Source: Glutinoglossum americanum
Lineage: Eukaryota; Ascomycota; Geoglossomycetes; Geoglossales; Geoglossaceae
Direction of reading: 5' to 3'
Assembly (NCBI GenBank): GCA_020080175.1
Contig: JAGHQL010000188.1
Coordinates: 1-49,467 of the forward strand
Length of the DNA stretch: 49,467 bases
The notes beneath the pieces are model-generated. The model saw only the letters and a program-made list of their open reading frames with translations, was not told the DNA's origin and made no database searches. Below are positions 22,336 to 35,300 of the stretch, piece by piece. The stretch's first letter is position 1. Every line of letters begins with the position of its first letter. A program made the position numbers and the translations under genes.

Positions 22336-23498
22336 AATCTGAGAAGCACATGAGACCTTGTATGTCCCTACCGTTGCGTGTATATATATACTCAACCGAT
22401 TCAGAGAAACGCACACGTATTGTTAGCAGCCACCCTTTATATGCCCGTACATCGCATACTCCATTGAGAGGGTGTGATGGTACGTACAAAGCGCTCGCCT
22501 CAACGAGCGGTGTGCAACATATAAGAGCGCTCCCCGTGTAGCAAGAACCACCACCACCACCACCACCACCCAACGAGCCTCTCCGCCCCAGCCAATTACT
22601 CAACGCCAGCACAAGCCAAAGCACGCGACCAACACCCCAAGACCCCCAAAACATTCCCCAGAACACAAAAACCCCAACCGCCAGCAACCAAGACAAACGA
22701 CCAGCCCGGCGCCAGCACAGGGCGGCGCGGCCCAGCACCCCCGAACGGGACCGCACGAGGGCGAGGCCGCCGCCCAATCAGCGCCGCTTTAAACAGCAAG
22801 CCGCGCGACATCATCCCACCGCCGAAAAAAAAAAAAAGGGGGGGGGGAAGGTCACGGACTCCGTGCGCGGCGGGAGACGACACCGCGCGGCCTTCTCCAC
22901 CCGGCGGCTCGCTCGCTCCTTCTGCGTTGGCTGCAACGCCGCCAGCTCCGTAGGCGTAGGGTAACCTCCACGGTGCGGAGGGGGGGGGGTGACTCCTGCC
23001 AGCCCCGTTACATGCCCTCCCCCGCGCCACGGTAACCGCTACCGGGGGGGTGGTGGCTATTTCTGTTCTGTTGCGTTTAGCTCTGGGGTAGGTAGGGTTT
23101 GCAGGGGCCGCGGTGTCTATGGGTAGGCCCGTAGCGATTGGGCATTTGTCCGCTGTGGGACGTCGCAACACAATCTGTGCCTTTGCGATTACCCGCGCAG
23201 CAAAAGTTGCAGCATCGCGGCTCGAGGAAAACGTAGACAGCCCCCCCACGCGGGGGTGGTCTCGAAAAAGAGATTATTGGGAATTCGATAATTTTTATTT
23301 AGAATAAAAAAATTTAAAAAAAAAAGGAAAAGGGTATCTGCAAGAATATTGGGCAATGCAATGCTACTATAGTTTGGTCTTGACCGTGATGACAGCAACC
23401 TCAGGGTGGTGAGAGTAAAGATAGACACATCCTCTTATCCCAACTAGAGGGGCAGTAAGCTAACTGATAGGATTCAGGCTAGCCTGGCTCGGATACAT
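22336..23498. other. GC-rich low-complexity interval with homopolymers
   Basis: It contains a (CCA)n microsatellite near 22548-22570, an A13 run next to a G10 run near 22824-22848, and poly-G tracts near 22980 and 23043. A 217-codon minus-strand frame (22596-23249) crosses all these tracts and has strongly biased composition, so I do not call it a gene. The last 200 bp turn abruptly AT-rich. Confidence 0.45.
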
Positions 23499-26391
23499 CT
23501 AGCCTAATGGCTGAAGTTCCGTACCAGGAGGGTTAGCACGCAGCTGTCCCCAACGTGCTTGTGCCATATCTATAAACCTCGGCTCATCTTCACGAGTAAC
23601 CTGTCCCCTGATATACCTATATGCCCAAGGAAGGTAGTCGAATAGTTGAAACCTGACATGTTCTATCGTCGGGACATTGACTGCGTAGAGAAACAATTAG
23701 CTGTTTGAATGAAAATGGTGTAGAATCGTACAAACATAGGTAGTTTAGCTCTTCCAGCCCTGCATTGTGGGTAGCGGGAACCTGATGCCACGTCAGTCCA
23801 CGTTACCCCGTAAGTCATCCTTAGTTAGGACATACGACTAGAAATACTAGAGCACAAAAGATCGCATTCAAAACGCTTTACGAATTAGTATGGATCGCCC
23901 TCCGCCGACGGTGGTAGAACTCACGCAAAGATGGCCAGCAGAATGGAATTCCCCTTTAGGCCCAAGTTGCCTCTCCCAAAGCCGTAAGAGAGGGGCACAA
24001 AAAGAACTAACACCGCAAGGCCGAGAAAGTTCACCATAACGCTGAAGCTCATGCCCACCTCTGGAGGCGCAAAGTGCAAAATTAGGAGACAAATCCAAGA
24101 ATTATGTCAGTATAGACCCAGGACAACGCACCTCTAAAAGAAAGTGGAAATACTTCTGCACTAAAGGTGAAGGGTACGGGGCCGGCGCCAATTGAATATA
24201 AAGGTGTAAAGATGACAATAAATAGCACAGCCACCAGGCCAATGCGAGCGTCCTTGTTAGTGATTACGAAAAGCGGGGAGACCACAGCCAGGCTCAGAAA
24301 CATCCCGAATAGTGACACCAGAAGGAGGAACCGACGACCCTTTCTGTCAATCTTTCCGTATGCGGGGAAGGTGAAGAGGAAGTTAGCCAGACCAAAACCT
24401 ACCATGGGGGTACATAACGTTAGCAGGGGCCCTTGTGGGAAGCCGCTATATTGTATGCCTACCAAAGGTGAGCCAACGGGTCTTGGCTTCGCTGTGAGTG
24501 GCGTCGAAAAACAGTGAGGAAGAGTAGAACGTTAGAATGTTGATCTACATCTCCTTAGCTGGAGCAGAATAGTTGTCGGAAGATCCTATTTGAGACTTGG
24601 AGGGACAGGAGAGATTAATAGATCCAGGCAACCACTTACCCCAGAGGCTTGTTGGGACAACATCACCAAGAAAGCACTAACACAAGCCGTCCGGTTTCGC
24701 GGCACCGTCCTGAGACTGGTGATGCGCTTGAAGAAGCTTGTCGATTCGACTTCCTGCTGATACAGCTCGCGGTTATACCATTCACCCGGGTCTCTCCCCC
24801 TTAAAAGCGCCGTTTCAACTTGCAGCTGACTGTGTATCGCGTATAAATCTCGAGCTGCCTGAATCTCGTTGTCTCGAAGATGGCAAAGACTGACATATGC
24901 ATCCCGGTATAGGTTCTTCCTTATGAGGAACCGGGGTGACTCGGGACAAGCAAATACAAGAAACAGCAATGGTACAGCGGGGACCAGCGCCGCAGCTGAC
25001 TGGAGCCTCCAGCTGTGTGGAAGCGCAACTGCAGCGACAGCTCCTAGGAAAATCCCGCTTGGGCGCGTCAAATTGGATTCTCCGTTGGAGAGGTCGATCA
25101 GGTCGGGGGGGGGTAGCATACAAGGCATCGAATAGTTGCCAGCTCATAATCAAGCTCCCTCTAAGATGGTCCACGGCTGCCTCAGCAGCTAGGACTGGTG
25201 CGATTGAGGCTTCTGTAATTAGGGGAATTAAGATTAGCATATAGTCTTATTCAAATATATACTGCAAGGGCTAGGAGAAGGGTTTGGGAAACCGTACTTG
25301 CGCCCATCTAGTGATACGATACGTGATAGGTGGTAAGCCGACGACAGGGCCTCGAAGAATAGCGAGAAACGTACCCCAACTCCAAGTAGCACCCGGCAAG
25401 CAAGAAGCTGCCCCCAATTCTTGGTGTAATAGGACCCTGCCCGCAGTCAGTGTGGTCGCCCGTAGGAATAAGACAGGAACTCTGGTGGGGTAACCTATGC
25501 AAGCGGATATCGAAAATATGGCAGCAACGAGCAGGCCGCGCCTCCTGCCGAAGATGGTTGTCCGATCTCCCATCCTTAATTTAAATCCAATTTCCTGTAA
25601 CGGGTCGCTCACCCATGTGCCCCTAGCAGGATTCAGCGACGGAAACTCTGGGTCGACAAGCCAGCCACATACACAATACCTCCCACGAGCGGAGGTGCCG
25701 CATTTATCAGTCCCCACAAGAGTACCTTACTTCTCGCAGCATTGGGCCTTGCATTGTCGAAATCTAGCTTAAACTCTGTCCGCCAAAGCGGGCCACTGGA
25801 GTTGATGGACGTCTGCTGCCAGCCTCTGCTCGAGAAAAGCAAAATGCTAGTTAGAAGTGACAATCGGGACACAAGTCTGGTGGCGATGCTCACTGGACAA
25901 TAGCGGCACAGGCTGTGGTCATCAAGGTGACCTTCAAGCCTCTAGCGAGCTGCATGAGGCCTGCATCATCTTCTGTCGCTAGCGCAGCAACTTCAGGTCC
26001 CGTAATACCACCAATGGCCCTAAAAGCATTAGGATTTCGCGCGACGAGCGCACCCCTTTTTAGGACGTCGAGAGTGACGACCGACGAGAGGTCATGATGG
26101 CGATTGTAGAAACGCCCGACATCTCCATCATCCCCGTCATTCTCATCATTCCCACACAGTTGATCGATCCTCCGGTACAGCAGCGGATTGCGAATCCTTC
26201 AGAAACCAGGTTTCCGTCAGCGGCGTAAAGAGACACCGGGGAAAAGAAAAGACAGGGAACGGACATTCTGGGGTTAGCCTGCAGGCCAGCCGCCAGACCC
26301 TGCGCCTGCGGTTGTGGCACTGCCATTGCGAAGCCGTCGATGCCAGGGCCGGGTGCGCAGAGGAGTAGGGGATGGGACGCACAGGCGACAT
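23499..26391 (-). CDS. MFS sugar-porter-type transporter (14 exons, one 10-nt microexon)
   Basis: Plasma-membrane 12-TM proton-coupled sugar-type permease by family. Exons: 26237-26391, 25894-26196, 25658-25825, 25495-25622, 25375-25436, 25298-25307, 25122-25212, 24640-25057, 24463-24544, 24132-24398, 23925-24060, 23836-23875, 23736-23781, 23499-23680. This gives about 695 aa with the frame kept throughout. Landmarks: KRGALVARNP in the long cytosolic N-terminus, AIVQGWQQTS in TM1, [117 protein letters not shown] and LEELNYLFNVP. Two boundaries are weak: the first intron would be only 40 bp, and the one after LINAAPPLV only 35 bp. A mutation or unrecognised splice site is possible there. No substrate can be read from sequence. 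Confidence 0.8.
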
Positions 26392-26834
26392 GACGCGCCG
26401 GGGGTGGGAGAGAGGCGAATATATGGCAAAGGAAACTGAAGCTTCAGCCTTGCGCAGAGATTAAGGATCATCAAGGATCATCAAGGATACAACGGCTGCG
26501 GGGCGGCGATTGGATCAGCGCTGGGTGGTTCAGGCACGGGGACCGGGCCGGGTGAGGGGTGGCTGAAGGCCAGGCTGAAGGCTAGGCCCAAGGCCCAGGC
26601 CCACACCCCGCAAACGATACACGACGGAGTTGGATGGCGCCATCTGCGCGCGAGGCTTGGCCTATATTGCTTGCAAGATAACAAGCTTTGAAGTGCGGGC
26701 TGGGGAAATGCAGCGGGAGAGGATGGCAATTCGATGGGAGAGAGCGGCAGCGTATCTATTGTGCGCTATCTTTTAACGAAGTTTTCATTGGGTGTAGTGA
26801 GATGTAATAGGATGGAGAGGTCAACGACCACGGT

Positions 26835-26903
26835 GCCAAGATAACAGAAAACTGCAGCCAGCTCACTCCCTTTTGGGCAAGTAAGCTACACCGTCTTGTG
26901 CTT
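26835..26903 (+). repeat. dispersed short repeat, copy A
   Basis: Shares the order GCCAAGA-AACAG, CTGCAGCCAGCTCAC, then after a variable middle GGCAAGTAAGC-ACACCG and TTGTGCTT with copies B (38537-38606) and C (47181-47259). Copy A is the most diverged. It lies 444 bp upstream of the MFS start codon. The element carries no coding capacity. Confidence 0.7.
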
Positions 26904-28982
26904 GCGCTATCCACTAATTTTCCTTTCCCACCCCGTTCGCTCCTGTCCCCTATTCGGCTTTAACCCCTGAGCCAGGCATATAGCTATTCAACTAACGTCA
27001 AACCCTTCTGTAGCTCTAACTATTCCAGTGCCGCTTCAAGTGCTCTTGTCACGTGTCTCTCTACTACGCGAATCCTTCAAAGATGAGATCAACTACGAGC
27101 AGAAGGTGAAGGCGTTTCCAGGGAAGCACGAACTGTTCACCGCCGGAATGCCAACAGACCAGAAAGACCCAAACCCACTGGGGCCAGCTACTCATGAAGC
27201 CCTTTTAGATCCAATCTATCCACCCAACTTCAGTTTGCCTAGCCAGTTCCGACTTGGCTAGCTGCGGAACATGTTTTATAGCATCATTTAATAAATCGTA
27301 CACCAGGATCCAGTATCGTATACTACCACTGCCGCCGCTCAACCCGATAAGAATTGGCAGTTGATCAGCTACCCATATATATATCACGAAGGACGCTGAT
27401 CTCAAAGAGAATACTAGGTTCCTCCATCTCGACCTCGCTCACATAATACGTCAAAGATGGCAGCGGTGACAACTTGCTATCCAGCAACATCGCTTTAGAT
27501 GACGAACAAGCGGATAGCTGTACCGTAAGAGTGTCTGGATTTCACCATCATATTCATGACTGATATAAACGCTTGGTCGAGCGAAGATAGGATACCGCGA
27601 ACCTTACGACTAATCGTGTGGCAGGGTTGTTATCCATCTCACATGTCTCTTCGGATGTCTGCAACGTACATGCGCAAAGAAGGCATTCCGGGAGGTGGGG
27701 TCCCGGGGTATGACGTACAGAAGGTCAATCAGCTGCTTGCCAGCAGGGAGCTCGGAATCTAGTGTATAGGGCGGCTGGTTGTCGCACATTAGAGAAGCAG
27801 TCAGTCGAGAGCAACAGTACAATACACAGCAATACAAGAGACTCACCTGCTTGACTTATCGTTCCTCTGTCCCTTTCGTGCCTTTGTGTCTCCGTTCCGT
27901 GCTCATCAGCAATAGAACCACCAAGTAGTGACATCACCCATCACCATTATTCATCGGTACCCATAATTGCCAGAGATCGATTGGAAATTAGCATTCTGCC
28001 AGTGAACATCACGGGGGAGGAAATGTTTCATTATTGCTATTCTGTCATACCAATTGAATAGATGCGTGGTATGGATGACCTGCATATAAACCCTAGCCCC
28101 CTTCAAGCCCAGTCAAGATGGGAGATCACTGTGTTGAAAGGACTTGGCTCAAATGTTATACAAGCAGAAAGGTCAGCCTACTAGTTAGCTCGTAGCTACT
28201 GAGCGGCTCTGGCCGCGCTGGGAAGAACGACTATAGATAAGCTACCCCTTGATTCCGAGCGGTAACCGAGCAGAGAGGTCTGACTGGCCGACTTGGAGCA
28301 AAAGGGGATTTTGCTATGTCCTTTCAGTATCCAGAGCCCACAGGAGTTAATTCTTTTGCTCATATCATGAACTCGAGCCAGTCCACCTCGACCAAGTCTG
28401 CGAACAGCCCCGAGGATTGGCGCTAGGACGTCTTCCGGTTATAGCTGAGGCTTTGAACAGCACCTCATCGATCATAATATTTATCCGAATGCATATGATT
28501 ATCCTGATAGTTGTGTTCCTCCGAAACCAAGCAATTGGGAAGAAACCAATAAAAGAATAGTGCAGCTAGGGCTGTCTCTTTCTCCATCACGTGGAGCCTT
28601 CAAGACCTCCCAGTGGACCAGTGAATAGGCTTTATCCAAGGATAAAGGATAAAGTAATGAGGACTACATTTCGCATAATCTCGGGCAACACCAATATTCC
28701 CAACGAGGGGTGCCCAGTTTTTACAAATCTAGAGCCACTAGATGTTGCAAGTAGTATTATCCGGCACCGCTGATATCCGGCGTTAAACGGCTATTATATA
28801 GCTCGTGCCTTTCCCGTTGGTCTTCCTTCTTGTATGCTAGTCAATCAATTGAAGAGCTTTACCTTGACCGTTCGTATCAACCCTAGCAATCGTCCCAACT
28901 TCCCGGGCCTCAATTCGAGACTAGACACAAATTTGGAAGAACAGAATAAGCGCTATGAATGCGCAAGTGATTACAGTGGGAC

Positions 28983-29044
28983 GCGGAAAGTTTGAATAAC
29001 CCTCGCCTAAGGTTTATTGTGGAAGTTGTATTCAAACTTTCCGC
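28983..29044. repeat. perfect 16-bp inverted repeat with 30-nt spacer
   Basis: The arms are 28983-28998 (GCGGAAAGTTTGAATA) and 29029-29044 (exact reverse complement). The dyad sits about 300 bp upstream of the start of the giant NLR-like gene at 29339. It may be a regulatory dyad or a foldback-element remnant. Confidence 0.75.
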
Positions 29045-29338
29045 ATGGGACCATAGTATCTCATTACTCAGTAGCGTCTCATTCTTATCCGTCCATAAAT
29101 TTTGTCTATCGACTAGTCCCTCGTACGACGTTCCATAGCAGCCCTCTTTGCCATCTTCGAAGTCCGACATGGACTTTAGATTTCTGAAACTACTTTTCGC
29201 TTGGCACTCGTAGGCTTGCTTTGTACCGCCACGTATCAGCGCGACCCTCCAGCAACCAATGGTTCGACGTTGTACGAAGCTTTCCGACATTCCCCGTACA
29301 CCGTGCACATAACACCTACGCCCGATGCATGAGCGAAC

Positions 29339-32300
29339 ATGAGAAAATATCTAGCTGACAGGATCCGAAAGAGTAAGGGCAAAGATGCTGCGAGGAAATG
29401 GAATGATGGGGGTGAGGCAGTGCCGAAGTACCGTCCATACTATCTCATCTATCCTATTAGGGATATATTAACACCGAGCCCAATAGGGACAACCTATACG
29501 GAATAAAGGTTCTCAAAGAACCAGAGCCGGACATACCTGCTGTGGTGGAGTAAGTCAAGTTTCCTTGGTTTGATGTCCTTCCGATTCCATTAGGCATTCA
29601 TTTTACAGTAACTACATGGTGCTGAATACACGTATGTCTTGATTAGTATTGTATTTGCTCATGGCCTCACAGGCCACCCGGAACAGACTTGGCGTTGCAC
29701 CGGAGCGCTTTCCATCGACCAGCATAGCCTAGGCGATGCTGGAAGTATAACGCGTGGGAGCTCCTGGCCGGAGCTCTTGCTTCCTGCGATAATCCCGCAA
29801 GCTCGCATTTTGACGTTTGGTTACGATGCTGATATTGCGCACTTCTCGGAGCCGGCTGGACAGAATTCCATTAGAGACCATGCCGCTGACCTTGTTGCTC
29901 ATTTAGCAGCTAAACGGGATCATATCGAAAGCCCTAATCGTCCTATTATATTTGTAGTACACAGTCTAGGGGGTCTTGTTTGTGAAGACGTAAGCGGCAG
30001 GGTTGACCTCATCGCTGGATAAGCACAAGGCTAACTGCATTGCAGGCATTACTATTGTCAAAAAACAGTGCTGAGCCGCATCTTCAAAAAATACTGGAAT
30101 GTACCCGTGGTATTGCTTTCTTTGGAACACCGCACGCTGGCGCCGACTTGGCCAAGTTCGCCTTGGCCTTGGCCAACTTAGTCCGCTGCGTCCAAAAACC
30201 GAATAAGGACCTTCTTAAGATCCTCAAGCGAAATTCAGAGGTGCTTGCCAGAATCCAAGATGACTTCCACACTATGATCAGGGTGCGCAAAGAGAGGGCG
30301 GAGCCTGATATAAAAATTCATTGTTACATTGAGCAAATACCAGTCAGCGGAATAAGACAGGTGTGTGAAATCAACAGAAATTGCGCGCGAGTGTCTTTTC
30401 ATTGTGCGGTCTACTTCTACCAGCTCTTGAACGGTTACTAGAAGTCTGTGCTGACATACGTCAAGCTTGTCGTACCTCCTGAATCAGCCAAGCTTCCACA
30501 ATACTCATTTTCGACAATACGGAGCAATCACATGGATATGACGAAGTTTAGAAATCAAGAAGATCCCGGCTTTCAGCTTGTCTCGAGTGATCTTTTGCGT
30601 TGGGTCAAAGCCCTTGAGATTCCGAAAGGTAGTACATCTGAACTGGGCGTATAAGAACCTCATGACTGACCTACCGGGTAGGCTCAAAAGCGCAGGGTAA
30701 GTCCAAACTTGACTTATAGTAATGACTTGTCTCAGAGCTACCGGTGCTGGTTTTCGACGACTCTGAGACTCACTGTCTGTAGCTAGTCTGGGATACTAAC
30801 CTACTTCAGAGGTGGGGCTTCGGCTACCTCCTCCCACATATCGAGTCCAGGGGATACCTGCCACATGGGACAGTGCCAAAACCGAGACCCTGCTTGCCGC
30901 GTACTTCAGCGAGACATGGAACGGCAAAATATGCGGGATCAACATTCACAGTCTTGCAGTATCTATTAACAAGCATACTCCAAGCCAGCAGGTAGCCACG
31001 ATAACCTTTGAAAATACACCAGAACCATTTTACGATGCAAAACCGGACGGCACCACTGAAACCAAAGCCGAAGTCGATTTTAATATATCTGGTCATAACA
31101 TTACCTTCGACTGCCACTTTCATGGATTTACGCCTCTATGCTATACCAATGATGAAGATCACGAAATAGAGTACGTTTCGCTCAGTCATTTTGCAGCTTT
31201 TCGCAAGAAGCGTCTAACTTGGTTAACAATGGTAGTTGTATTGCGATAACCGCGCTTTCCAGCCATGCGTTTGGTTGTTGGCAGTCCCGGGATAATAAAT
31301 TTATGTGGCTCAGGGATAGTCTCCCCTATCTTAGAGGGCTTCGGGTGGTCATTTATGGATATGATGGTTCGAAGCTCCAGGGTAGTAATACTCCCCAGAA
31401 TCTGAGTGATATTACTCAAGCATTCAATCGGTATATTAAAAGCATGAGGGTAAAAGTGGGGGTAAGTGCTAGCTTGGTTTATAGGCTTTGAAGATGCTAA
31501 ATCACTCTAAGGTCTGCAGCCCGCCCAAGCCCTTGATTTTCCTTACCCATAGCTTAGGAGGGTTATTGCTGAAGGAGGTAGCCATTAAAGCCCTTCCAAT
31601 GATCTTTCTTCATTGATACTTGACTTGCTTTCACACTGACCTTATCTCAAGGCCATTAATGAAATGTCAGTCAATGACAGAGACAACTTCAAATCCATCT
31701 ACGGAGTCCTTTTTTTTGGCGTACCAAATCAAGGACTCAAAAATGGACAATGGCAAAGTATCACCCAAGGTCGAGCCAAAAGAAGCCTCATAGATGGCCT
31801 AGAGCCAGGATCGTTGGCCTTGCGCACGCTGCACGAGACGTTTTGCTCAAACTTCACATTTGAAGACTCTAAAGTCATATCTATCTATGAAACTGAGGTA
31901 GCCTCGATTATAGAGGTAAGGTTTTTAATTTGTATAATTTACCTTGCAAATGTATCAGCCTCATTGAGAGTTGGCAGGTGGATTCAAACGGTCGTTCTCT
32001 AGATACAGGCAGACTCGGGATCTTGGTTCCAAGAGAATCCGCCGAAGCAAGTCTCCCAGCGGCACCAAACCATAAGTCATTCCCCATTCATCGCAATCAC
32101 CACGAGATTGGGAAATTTACTAGTCCCCACGATCAGGAATATATCCAAATTCTTGATGAGTTGACACACTTCCGGGATGATGCAGTTGATGTGGTTAGGT
32201 CTCGGTTCGTGCTAGATGACCAAGGTGACGCTCAACTTATATGGTTTTTGACATTAAGTTCTTAAGCCTTTTCACGTCTTTCTAGTCGACCGACTACAGC

Positions 32301-35300
32301 CACCAAATCTGATTCAACCCTAAGCTAACTAATGGCGATTTGCAGGAATACTGCGAATAACAGCAGGCATCATCTTCGAAGAACTTGAGTACCAGCAGAC
32401 CAGAGCTAATTCTTCAGACTCCGTTCATGATTCCACGGCATGGTTCTTCAAAAGCCCTGAGTATGAAACTTGGATCAACGGAACCAACGGAACACCAGAG
32501 TTCCTCTGGTATTCAAGAAATTCGGATTCGAGGAGCATAGAAATAATACTCGAGCTACTGGACAGACTCGAGGTCGTAGGGCCGAGACGATATACTGCAG
32601 AACGAATCGTCGTTGCTTTCCTCTGTTCTCGGTGTGTTTCTAATCCTAAGTGCAGAGAAACGCCAAGACTTACTCCACAATTGATAATACTTTCATTTAT
32701 CGCTCAACTAATTCACCGTGGTAATCCCGGCGATTCTAAGCTAGTTTCACAGCTGAATTGGGAGGAACGGATGATCCTCCAAGCGGCAGTCGATTTAACC
32801 GAACCAATCGGAGAAGCTTCTTTATGGGCAATCCTGAGGCGCTTATTAGATACCACGTCTTGTAGGGAGTTTTCTATCATCGTTGACAATGTCGAGGACT
32901 TGTTGCCTGGCGACAGGACTCGGTTTCTCTCAACTCTTCTTGAATATATAACTACGGCGAGGTCAGACACACAGAGGAATTTTAGGGTTTTGGTAGCAAG
33001 CACTCGGGTCGAAGAGATTAAGACGAAACTTGAAAGGTTTCCATTCATTGATCTTGAAAAAGAAGCAATTGGTATGCTCTTGTCCTGCCCTTTGAATTTT
33101 GTCACTAAAACAAGATTCAGAGTGTCTCAACTCGCTACGCCTCAAAGCTCAAAACAACCGGGAGAGATCCATCGAAGAAGTACAACTAGGCACAGGCGCC
33201 TGGATCTCAAGTGATTCTAGATTCGAAAGTTGGAGGTCCTCTGGTGAGTCAAGTTTGTTGTGGATCTTGGGAAAGCCTGGCAGCGGGAAGTCCACATTAT
33301 TGAAGCAGATCCTAAAATGTCTCCTGTCAATGCACAACTTGCAATGCCTTGGCGAAATTCCTGAAGAGGCTGGCATTTCAATCGACCAGAGGAGAACTGT
33401 AAAATATTCCCAAAACAAACAACCAAGAACATGGAGCAGGCAGTCAGAGGTCACCGTCGCCAGTTTCTTCTATAGTCGTCGCGGAGGGTTCGCGGAAACC
33501 GGACATTCGCAGATGCTACAATCCCTTTTATTTCAGATCTTGAAGCGAGACATCAGACTCTACACACTCTTTCGTGGGCAATATCGAAGTCTAAAAACCG
33601 AGCAAAAGAAAAGCCAGGTTTCTTGGGGCCTCGAAGACCTTCAACGCGTTTTCTCAGGGTTATCTTGTTTCAATGACTTCCCACTGAGGATATATCTCAT
33701 TATTGATGCAGTGGACGAATCCGACGACGACGGCCGATCGAAAACTCTATCATTATTGTCTGACATGTGCTCAAAAAAGCACCCATGCATTATCAAGGCC
33801 GTTCTTGGGAGTCGCTATAGCAGAGACATCAGAGCGAGTCTAGCCAACCCTGTTTACACCATCACTCTTGATAGCGAAAATGGTCCCGACATTGAGAGAG
33901 TCGTAGATACTCGGATAGACGATCTCCGGCGAAAACTGGGAAGGAAACGGGAACAGACGTCCCCCGGTGACGCTCTAGACGAACTAAGTAGGTATCTCGT
34001 CAACAATTCGCGTGGTGTCTTTCTTTGGGTGGTTCTTGTCATGAAGGCATTGGAACCATTTGCAGAAGAAGGCTGTAGCGACAGGCACATAAAGAAAGTA
34101 GCAGAAGAGCTTCCGCTGGAATTGCAAGATTTGTACGAGGGTATTGTCTGCAAGCTTGACAGGTCAGACTTCAATGTGGATACGACGCGAAAGATGTTTG
34201 CGTGGGCTATTTCTACACGGCGGCCTTTGACAGTCGGTGAGTTTCGGGACGCAATGGCCATATCAGAGAATGTCAATCTATCAGGAAATCTCTTGAAGGA
34301 AAACCGACATGAGCCGCTCGAACGAATGTCCGTGTGGATCGCCGCAAGGTGTGGTGGCCTTCTGGAGATACACAGACTACAAGGATCATCAAACGGTGCC
34401 ATAACTGGGGATGCCAAACCAGGCGATACGGTCCAGCTCTTACATCACACCACTAGGGAGTTCCTTCTCAGCAAGCATACGAACCCATTCATCGCAAGCC
34501 AAATAGAAGCTGAATCATTGATCGCAACTGCCTGTGTCAGGTACTTAATTCTCTCGTTGTCGGGGCATGCCATACCAGGGGGCGCCAACTTCAGCAAAGA
34601 GGATGCGAGATGTTGGAGGAGTGGAGAGTACCGAAAGTTTGTTGAATACCTGTCAGACCGACCGCTTCTTACTTACGCTTTGAAATTCTTACCAGAGCAT
34701 CTGGAGGAACCCAACAAGAAGAGCGCTATAGACTTGAAGCAATCTATCCTACAGATAAAGAAGGAACCGTGGAGTCCTAGTTGGTGCTTGCTGGCCTTAT
34801 GGTCACAAAATTTCCTCAGGGGTTTCGAGACTGATTTTGGGATGTGCCATGGCCAACCATTCAGGACTACGACCTTGGTAACTGCTGCAAGGCACGGTTA
34901 CAGTAATGTGGTAAAAATCCTGATCGCAGCTGGGACAGTCATTGACGAGTTTGATCGGTTGAACAATTTCACCGCACTGCAGGCTGCTGCGTTTTCGGGC
35001 CATTGCAGGATAGTTGAATACCTGATAGGGATCGGAGCGAATACAGCGGGCGCTCTCCATGGGGCGGCCTTGAATGGGCATGAGGCGGTTACGAAGCTAC
35101 TACTGGAGAATGGGGCTGATGTAAACGCTCGGGATGATAATGGCTGGACGGCGCTGGATAAGGCAGCAGAGAGCGGGCATGAAACGGTGGTCAGGTTGCT
35201 GCTCAAACCAAGGCTTCTGGGAGTTTTCAACAATACCTGGTCGAACGCTCTACTCAGGGCAGCGAAGAACGGGCACCAAGCGGTGGTCAAGGTGCTACTC

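Larger units (their letters stand above)
26392..29338. other. about 3 kb gene-poor interval
   Basis: Only short frames occur (27028-27261 and 27556-27762 on +, 28910-29308 on -). None has family resemblance or a consistent splice model. The interval contains dispersed-repeat copy A (26835-26903), a short 10-bp tandem array (GATCATCAAG, about 26465-26488) and a perfect inverted repeat at 28983-29044. It separates the core-like left part from the STAND/ankyrin region. Confidence 0.4.

Noticed and set aside
22596-23249. 217-codon minus-strand ORF
   Set aside because: It is built from homopolymer and GC-rich tracts (runs of F, G and P), overlaps no splice pattern and has no recognisable domain.
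28910-29308. 132-codon minus-strand ORF just upstream of the giant NLR
   Set aside because: It contains the inverted repeat, has no family resemblance and would leave only 30 bp for the NLR promoter. Chance is more likely.
30466-30810. Splitting the giant NLR into two genes
   Set aside because: The downstream exon from 30810 has no in-frame ATG before the RRM-like motif. An ATG at about 30663 cannot be spliced to it in phase, whereas joining 30628 to 30810 is in phase. The split is kept only as an alternative to test.
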